Shown in pieces: positions 57,577 to 64,000 of a stretch of DNA of 64,000 nt. The stretch comes from Hysterangium stoloniferum. Lineage: Eukaryota > Basidiomycota > Agaricomycetes > Hysterangiales > Hysterangiaceae. Where the stretch lies: assembly GCA_015178975.1 (NCBI GenBank), contig WHVD01000102.1, positions 189,001 to 253,000 on the forward strand, read 5' to 3'. The position numbers were made by a program, and so were the translations under genes. Below the pieces are notes generated by a model. It saw nothing but the letters and a program-made list of their open reading frames with translations. It was not told the DNA's origin and ran no database searches. Each line of letters starts with the position of its first letter. Position 1 is the stretch's first letter.

Positions 57577-58855
57577 TGTTAGGACCGGGAAACCTGCTGG
57601 GACCTGGAATGCACCCTATAAGTATTTGACTCTCTATATCACATGATCTCACCACTGGACTCCTCCCAGATAACCTGGACTCCATTCTATATGTGCAGGC
57701 TCTCTGTATCATACAAACTACACACCAGACCCTGCCCAGATATTCTGGACCCCCTTGTTTTCAATCCATCTTTGCCTGTTTGTCATCTGGTTCAGTTTAC
57801 CACCATGTTGCCCTATCTGTTTGACTTCTGTTGCATTGTCTTATTGTACTCTTGATATATCTTTTTGTATGTCTAAGTTAGTAGTATAATAATCTACTAG
57901 TCTATATAGTCCAGTAGTAATTTGTATATACATACAATCTGATCAGAAAATCGACTTAGTTTCTACTTTTCATTTGCTCCCTGTGTATTCTCAGAACCCA
58001 TTGGTTTCCCATCAACTCCTGTTTGTGTCAATGGGGCAATTATTTAGGACCAGAAAACCCACCAGGCTCCAGACCCCATCCTACATGCACCTGACTCTCT
58101 ATACCAGGTTACAGCTACATAATCAGAGAACCCACCGGCATCTGGACCCCGCCCTATATGCACCCAACTCTTATACCCACCAGAAGTTCATGATGGGACA
58201 ACCCACCAGTACCCAGACATCAAACCTGTCTATGCCTGACCCTCTGTGTCTCATGCACCAGTCATCAGAATACCTGCCAGGATCCATGCATGTCAACCCA
58301 ATCTATGTATATTGACCCCATCCCAAGTACCAGTTCACTGGACTCCCTGAACAACCTGTCAGCTCTCTAATGGAGCCCCATTCCCATTATGGTCAAATAA
58401 CCTGTCATGTTTTGGACCCCACTCCTGTTCCATTCCATCCCTAACACCTAGTTTGGTATTTACTTGTCTCATTTCATGATTACCTGTTTTGTCTTTAATT
58501 ACTACCAGATTTGGTGTTGCATACATTCCACAGTCTATTATCCTAGCAATGTTTGTACATACAATCTGGTCAGAAAATCGACTAAGTTCTCCCCCAGTTA
58601 CTTAACATATTCTGCTCCATCCCCACCTCTCATCTCACACAACACTATCGACCTCGTCAGAGCCCATGGGCTTTCTGACTGGTCTTTTGACCTATTGACC
58701 TCTGACCTATTGACCTCTGACCTATTGACTAATTGACTACACCTGGACTCCCCAGGTTTTCTGTCTACCTATCTGAAATTGGACACCATGATCTCACGAG
58801 GGTGCAGCCTATAAACTGAAGCCAAGTCCTACTGGAATATCTGTGGGTTTCCTTG
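57577..58855 (+). repeat. Two X-family LTR remnants in tandem
   Basis: The first starts TGTTAGGACCGGG at 57577 and fades near 58000. The second starts ttaggaccagaaaac at about 58042 and follows the X LTR to 58855, where it meets gag sequence. 58687-58740 has a short ctgacctattgacct repeat. The family-shared block is at 58806-58830. Confidence 0.65.
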
Positions 58856-59414
58856 GCATCACCAGTCTGGTCATAGGGGCCAAAGTTTGGTTCAAGTTTC
58901 TCAATGAAAGCATCCCGGTCATGGAGCCAATCAGATTCACCAGGAGTGAGGCCAGAGAATGCAGGTTCAAACCAGGCTGCTGCAGAATCCTTGAGGTAAG
59001 AGAGTGCAAAATTTACCTTTCAGTCATCCATTGCAAAGGCAGCTGGGTGGTCCCAAAAGTTGAATCAACATTGCATAAGAAATGTTGGCAATTTCTTCCA
59101 GTTTGGGCTGGTGAATGGATCAGGTTTGTTGACACAGGTTTGCACAGGTTCCTTTTCCTTGGTATTGTTTTTCAAGAAATTGTTAAGGGATCCCAAGGTA
59201 CCTGAGAACAATTCCCATGCTTTGTCAGGATTGAAATCTGGTTTTTGTTTTGCAGGCCTAGTGGGACCACTAGGGATGTAGACCAGTCACTGGCTTGTGT
59301 GGGAGGCCAATCATTATCTTGGTGTTTGGGTCCTTTTGGGTTTTCAGGGGCTGACTGATTGTTAACCTCTTCAGGTGCTTCAGGTTCTTCCTCAGCGTTG
59401 CCAGTAATTTCCAC
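58855..59414 (-). pseudogene. Ty3/gypsy gag, truncated, minus strand
   Basis: Starts MEITGNAEEEPEAPEEVNNQ at 59414 and continues through frameshifts with PTFLMQC, WDHPAAFAM, FALSYLKDSAAAWFEPAF and EKLEPNFGPYDQTGDAKE. It is homologous to the gag at 29889-30481. Two TGA stops lie in the core, and the frame runs into an X-family LTR at 58855. Confidence 0.8.
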
Positions 59415-59575
59415 AAAGCAGGATTCTTTGGAGGGTTCTGACTGGGGTGTTTTCAGAGTAGCTCAGGCTGTATACAGGAATAGAGATTGGAGGGTGGACG
59501 GTTCTGCTTTGCCACTTGGCTTAGCATCTTTCTTCCTCAGAGGGATGATTGATGGAATGTGAGTGTGAAATATAC

Positions 59576-60267
59576 TGTTAAGAACAGAAAACTGACTAAG
59601 GTCAGGAGACCAATAGGGGCTGGATGGAAGGACTTGGCTTCAGCTTATATGCTGTGCCCTCACAAGTTACCATCGGGTGTCCTTAAATTTCAGGCAGGTG
59701 GGCACTAGTCCTGTCATATAATCCTCATGGTAAGTCACTGATCAGCAGCTGAAGGATAAGTCAGGGGTTGGGTTGGAGGGTTGGAGACTGAGAGTCAGAA
59801 ACTGAGGGAGAGTGAATGCAAGCAGAGGTGGAGAGTGGAATACTTAGAGCGAGACTATGAGAGTTGTTTAGGAGTGTTCTGAATCAATATTCTGATTGAC
59901 CTAAAACTATGATACATCAACAGTTTATATACAGAAAACTGGCACTTAGCTGAACAAAAACAGAACAAAGAGAAGTACTAATGGAGAAGACAGGACAAAA
60001 TAGAGAGTGATGTGAATGGGGACCGGTCAATGGAACATTATAAATCTGGACGTAGATGGGGATGGTTACAGGGACAGAAAGGCAGGATTACTGTTCCAAT
60101 TGTATAGGATAAGGGGTGGCAAAAACACCAAATGGAAACAATGAAGGTGCTTAATGGGGTTAGTTGGAAGGCCAATGGTTTGTGTGAATTGGGGTCTTGT
60201 GAATGATAAAAGAGTTTGTGTGGAGACTGATCAGGTCTGACAGTTTACTGAAAACCTGGTCATAACA
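59576..60267 (-). repeat. LTR, V-like family, 692 bp
   Basis: On the minus strand it runs from TGTTATGACCAGG at 60267 to TTCTTAACA at 59576. It lies 160 bp upstream of the minus-strand gag, so it is probably the 5' LTR of that element. No target duplication is expected on one side only, and none was seen. It contains the shared block at 59628-59660. Confidence 0.8.
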
Positions 60268-61181
60268 GTATTCTAGCATGCACTTTACATATGTAATGCA
60301 AAGTGTTGTAATGTATGTTCTCTGACAATGAGTCTCAGAAATACTCAGAGGTGTTAATTCTAAAAAGGGTATTGATGCATTTTGATTGTCTTCCTTTTGA
60401 CAAAAAGGCTGATGAAAACTTAAGTTCTTGGCATGGGGGGGATTTGGGAGGCAAATTTCCCCAATAAACCAGAGCCTGCAGGATAGCAAAGGTTCCTAGG
60501 CTTGTCATCACATTAATTACCACTTGTATATAAGCATGTATCCATAGTTAACCCCAGTGACCTATCTCATTCATTCTTGTCAGTGTCCATGTTTGTGAGT
60601 TTTTGGTGTACTCAGTCTCTTCCACTTATCATTCCAATACTATACATATCACGAAATTTGCGAGATTCACAATTCCCTGCAATGTCTTTTACTTGAATAT
60701 TTATTGAATTTGTAAAAAAAGTATCGGTCTAAAATGAAATTTATAGTCAATATCATTCGAGGGGTTGGCCGACCCCTGCGGAATCCTACAACGCAGCCTT
60801 GCCGGCAGTCTACAAAGAAGTAATAATGACAACTCGAGTGCAATGAAATATAAACACACCTCCATTCATTATCTCAACCTTATATTTTGTCATTCTCATC
60901 CCTCCATCATCTGCCCCGTCCCCATTTAATTATTATCCATCTCACCAATTTATTCACTATCTCATTCCCAGTCTCCACCTATATTCTCCATCTCAACCGT
61001 ATTTCCGATTCCGAACATTTCCCATTTTGCATGGCTACACTTTTGTTGTTTACTTGGAGTGTCTGTAATCCGGGTTCATTGCATACTTTGCATCGTTCGT
61101 CATACTCTCTGAGGCCAATAAAATTTTATTTTAATCCTCAGGTTTGGACATGGATGAGACGCGGCATCGCAATCACGTGCA
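60268..61181. other. Unassigned spacer
   Basis: No gene recognised. The plus-strand ORF 60887-61288 is Ser/Leu/Phe-rich without domain features and ends in T-rich DNA of a LINE tail. Confidence 0.4.
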
Positions 61182-61199
61182 TGTCACGTGCCATTTATT

Positions 61200-61742
61200 T
61201 TATTTTTATTTTTATTTTTTTCGTTTATTTATTTTTTGATATATTTGTATCCCGCTTCAAGCAACAATGGCTAACTGCTAGGGGGTGAAAAGGCCCCCAG
61301 AGAAACTATGCTACGGTGGTACGAAGTCCCGAGTGAGCTACGTGCGTGGAAGGGATTTTAGTAAGCAAAGGGGCCATGTAGATATATATACATGGTATAG
61401 AGCTGAGGCCTTGAGACCTTGGACCGAAGCCCCCAAAAAAGCCCAAGATCCTGCTAGCAGGCGTCGACAAGGGCTGCAGGCACACCGAAGTCTTGCATCG
61501 CTAGTGCATAGGTGAAAGCTGGAGTCGGGGGTAGGAAGGGTAGACCGCTGCCAGGCAGGGTTGGTAGGTGCCAGTGACGTTCCACAGACGACATTGGTGT
61601 GCGGCTGAAGGCTGCCGACTTTGACTGAGCAGTGAATTCAGAGGCCCCCAAACCTGTTCACTGTCATCCGCCTCTCCGCCCCTCACCACGAGCACTGGGG
61701 GCCCCAACCCCAGAGGCAGGTGGTCACGGAACAAGAGAGCCT
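61200..61742 (-). mobile_element. LINE fragment, minus strand, split target duplication
   Basis: A T-rich head (61200-61240, tttatttttattttt) followed by gatatatttgtatcccgc resembles the complement of the other LINE's 3' end. It is flanked by TGTCACGTGCCATTTATT at 61182-61199 and by the same 18 bases split as 61743-61753 plus 62740-62746. Coding content is not recognisable. Confidence 0.55.
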
Positions 61743-61753
61743 TGTCACGTGCC

Positions 61754-62724
61754 CTCCATCCGCCATGGGCGCTTCGGCCTAGGCAAACGTGCAGGGATTT
61801 TCGACGCCGAAATGTTTGCCCTGGCTAGTGCCAGCGCCGTTCTACCGAAAATCATGGCTGATTTTCCTGAAGCTAAGCACCTTCTCGTCTTCTCTGACAA
61901 TCAGGCTGCGCTCAGATCCATTGATGACCTCTCAGACCACCCCAGCCAGTGTGCCTCCATAATTTTCCGCAAACACATTGATGCTTTCCTAGTTGACCCA
62001 TCCCACCATGTCTCCCTCTCCTGGATCCCCGGCCACAAGGGATTCCAAGGCAATGAAGAGGCCGACTTCCTCGCAAAAGAAGCTGTTACCCGCCCCCCCA
62101 TCATCCACTCCACTATCTCCTGGGCCCTGGAACGTGCCAAGTCCCGCTCCCTAAAACTTTGGCGACAAGACTGGCTACGCCTTCCCCACACCAACCAAGC
62201 TGCCGTCGCGCTCCACAAACCCCCTGCTGTGAAACTCTCAAAGTTCCACAAGGAATATGGTGGTCCCCGCCACGTCCACACACGCGTCATCCAGGCCATC
62301 TTGGGCCACGGCTTCTTCGGCGCCTACTACCAACGTTTCCTTCCCGACCTCCCCACCTCCTGTCCCTGTGGCACAGAAGACATCCAGTCCCGCCTCCACA
62401 TCATTTCCGAGTGCCCCCTTCATGAGGAGCACCGACACACCCTCCGCACTGCCTCTCAAGACTTATCACTCCCCATTATCCTCGGCACCTACAAAGGCCT
62501 TGAAGCCCTAGCTGAGTTCATTGACGCCTCTGATGCTTTCCGGAAAGCATAACCGGCCCACCATCCCTGCTCTTCCCCGCCCTTCATTCGACCCTCTCGC
62601 CCATACCAACCAGCTACATACACATCTTGCCGCCCCCACCTACCATAGGGTACTTTTCTCCCAACCGCTATGTATCTTAGTTATGCGACGCGGTATATAA
62701 ATGTATTAAAAAAAAAAAAAAAAA
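61754..62724 (+). mobile_element. 5'-truncated LINE with RNase H domain and poly(A)
   Basis: Flanked by a perfect 15-bp duplication GCCTTGTCACGTGCC (61739-61753, 62725-62739) and ends in A16 at 62708-62724. The open frame to 62552 covers most of a LINE RNase H: AGIFDAEMFALASA, LLVFSDNQAALRSI, SLSWIPGHKGFQGNEEADFL, then a C-terminal Cys/His motif CPCGTEDIQSRLHIISECPL. The frame is uninterrupted, which suggests recent insertion. The apparent Met at 61632 lies outside the element, so the ORF start is fortuitous. Another copy of the 3' end is at 20246-20497. Confidence 0.92.
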
Positions 62725-62746
62725 GCCTTGTCACGTGCCATTTATT

Positions 62747-63087
62747 GACTTGAACCGTTGTGTAATATGAACTCCTTGAAGGTGTTTTTGGGAAAACTTC
62801 ATATTTTTTTTCGTATTTAAAAGCCAGCGTTCAATTTGTGACACTATAAATTGCGCTCAGCGCGGTGCCGATCGTGGCTATTCCCTCCCAGAACACTCAC
62901 CAACTTCAACTCCACACCGTTCCCCTCATTCGACGAGCTGGACCCAAGCCTGAAACTGCGAGCGAAGCACTGCTGAACGCTGGTGTTCTGGATGGATCGG
63001 ATCTCCAGTATGTTTGTTTCTTGGTTCCCGTTTCCGTCGTCACTTTTTTCCGCAATATAATAATAATATTATTTCGTTCACTTACCT

Positions 63088-63127
<40 letters not shown>

Positions 63128-64000
63128 GGTACTACGGGAACGTCGGCTTCAGCACGCCGCCGCAGACGTTCACGGTCATGTTCGACACGGGCTCGTCGGG
63201 CATCGCGGTGCCGGGGATGATGTGTACTATTCCGTGCATGAATCAGCGCCAGTTCGATTGGACGACGAGCTCGACGTTTGTGAATACGGGGGAGACGCAG
63301 ACGATTCATTTCCACACGCGCGGTCCGAGTACGTTGTGTATATTTTTTTTTTCCTTTTGCGGGGGTGCGCGTTTTTTTTTTTTGATTGGCTGATTTGGCT
63401 TTGGCGGTAGTGGTGGGTTTTTCCTTGTGTTCTCTTTTCACTGGTATTCATCTTTTTTTTTTTGCCTAGGATCTTCAATCCCTCGATGTTTCGAAGGTCA
63501 AGGATACTATGTTCCTTGGCAGACCTTTTCCGGATGCGGAATTCAATTTAATTACCAACCAGACTGCAGGATTTGTGAGTGCGTTGCCACTCATACTGGT
63601 GGTTAGTTAAACCTTCGTTCAAGTTCATCAACATGTATGACGGTATTATTGGTGGGTATTTGCGCCCATATGGTTGCCATACCAGCTTATTGAATTACGA
63701 TCCTAATGCCCCTCTCTACCACTCGCTTAAGCGCAATGGCTTTTCAGGTATATTTATAGTCATACTCCCGTGTGCGACTTAATCACTGCGTACTGTCAGC
63801 TCTCTTCGGGTTGTATCTCACCCCAAGTCACTACGTCGGTTCCGAATTCATCCTCGGCGGAATCGACAATTCCAAACTGAACGGGTCGAACCTAACCTGG
63901 TTTTCCGTCACAGACCCGACTGCGTCCAAAAATAACTGGTCTTTGTCTCCAACCCATATTTTCGTTAATCACGCCGAATTGGATCGTAGCTTATTCGCAG
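62747..64000 (+). CDS. Pepsin-like aspartic protease (family A1), partial
   Basis: The gene runs off the right edge. Propeptide exon: VPIVAIPSQNTHQLQLHTVP, then LIRRAGPKPETAS, up to about 63007. Intron 63008-63128 contains a CA/TA microsatellite. The catalytic exon (63129-63330) gives YYGNVGFSTPPQTFTVMFDT with DTGSSG as the first active-site triad. Next exons: DLQSLDVSKVKDTMFLGRPF ending NQTAGF, MYDGIIGGYLRPYGCHTSLL, and LFGLYLTPSHYVGSEFILGG with IDNSKLNGSNLTWF. The second catalytic Asp should lie beyond 64000. Such enzymes are usually secreted or vacuolar endopeptidases. No exon with ATG and signal peptide was found between the LINEs and the propeptide; the start is therefore open, and the given left border is only the upstream limit. 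Confidence 0.8.
63088..63128. repeat. CA/TA microsatellite in protease intron
   Basis: About 11 CA units followed by about 8 TA units, ending at the 3' splice site of the first intron of the protease gene. Length variation here could affect splicing, since the run occupies the polypyrimidine and branch region. Confidence 0.9.

Noticed and set aside
61632-61753. N-terminal part of the 306-residue LINE ORF
   Set aside because: It lies upstream of the 15-bp target duplication, so it belongs to older flanking DNA and is in frame only by chance.
62159-62511. Plus- and minus-strand ORFs overlapping the LINE RNase H frame
   Set aside because: Shadows of a GC-rich coding frame; the RNase H frame explains the region.

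Overview
The window is nuclear DNA of a filamentous fungus, most probably a basidiomycete of the Agaricomycetes. The reasons are genes with many short GT-AG introns of about 45-70 bases, DUF6533-type seven-pass membrane proteins, an F-box protein, a GT25 glycosyltransferase, and Ty3 chromovirus, DIRS-like, copia, LINE and Tc1 elements of the kind common in that class. The species cannot be named from sequence alone. No rRNA, tRNA or CRISPR array was seen.

Layout. Positions 1-11,400 are transposon layers: an LTR cut by the window edge, a DIRS-like ORF1 relic (about 560-2850), a chromodomain Ty3 pol (2853-7035) with its 3' LTR, and a second Ty3 RNase H/integrase relic (about 8230-11,400). Both Ty3 relics are broken by small DNA transposons. 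Positions 11,400-20,000 are a gene island, all on the minus strand: a C2H2 zinc-finger protein, a DUF6533 membrane protein and a GT25 glycosyltransferase. Positions 20,140-41,380 are a second transposon block: a DIRS-like element with terminal repeats, several 1.5-1.8 kb LTR-like elements carrying tandem arrays, Ty3 gag and protease pieces, and a solo LTR holding an 0.9-kb 17-bp satellite. Positions 41,380-55,100 are a second gene island: an FAD monooxygenase pseudogene, an F-box fragment, a DUF6533 gene, decayed ORFs, an intact F-box gene and two tandem paralogous membrane-protein genes. Positions 55,415-60,270 hold a gag-only copia element, a DUF6533 fragment and Ty3 LTR and gag relics. Positions 61,180-62,740 hold two nested LINE insertions. 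The right edge is the 5' part of a pepsin-like aspartic protease.

The host genes do not form an obvious pathway. The recurring theme is multi-pass membrane proteins and F-box proteins, families that expand by local duplication in these fungi.

The most interesting content is in the repeats. Many insertions can be dated relative to each other because exact target-site duplications, empty sites or restored reading frames are visible. I found no new enzymatic or defence system. The candidates for something undescribed are the LTR-like family with built-in GC-rich 19-bp arrays, a 17-bp satellite grown from one LTR motif, a 668-bp inverted-repeat element with 3-bp duplications, and a giant-armed Tc1 fold-back element. 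Exon coordinates were worked out by eye and should be taken as models.
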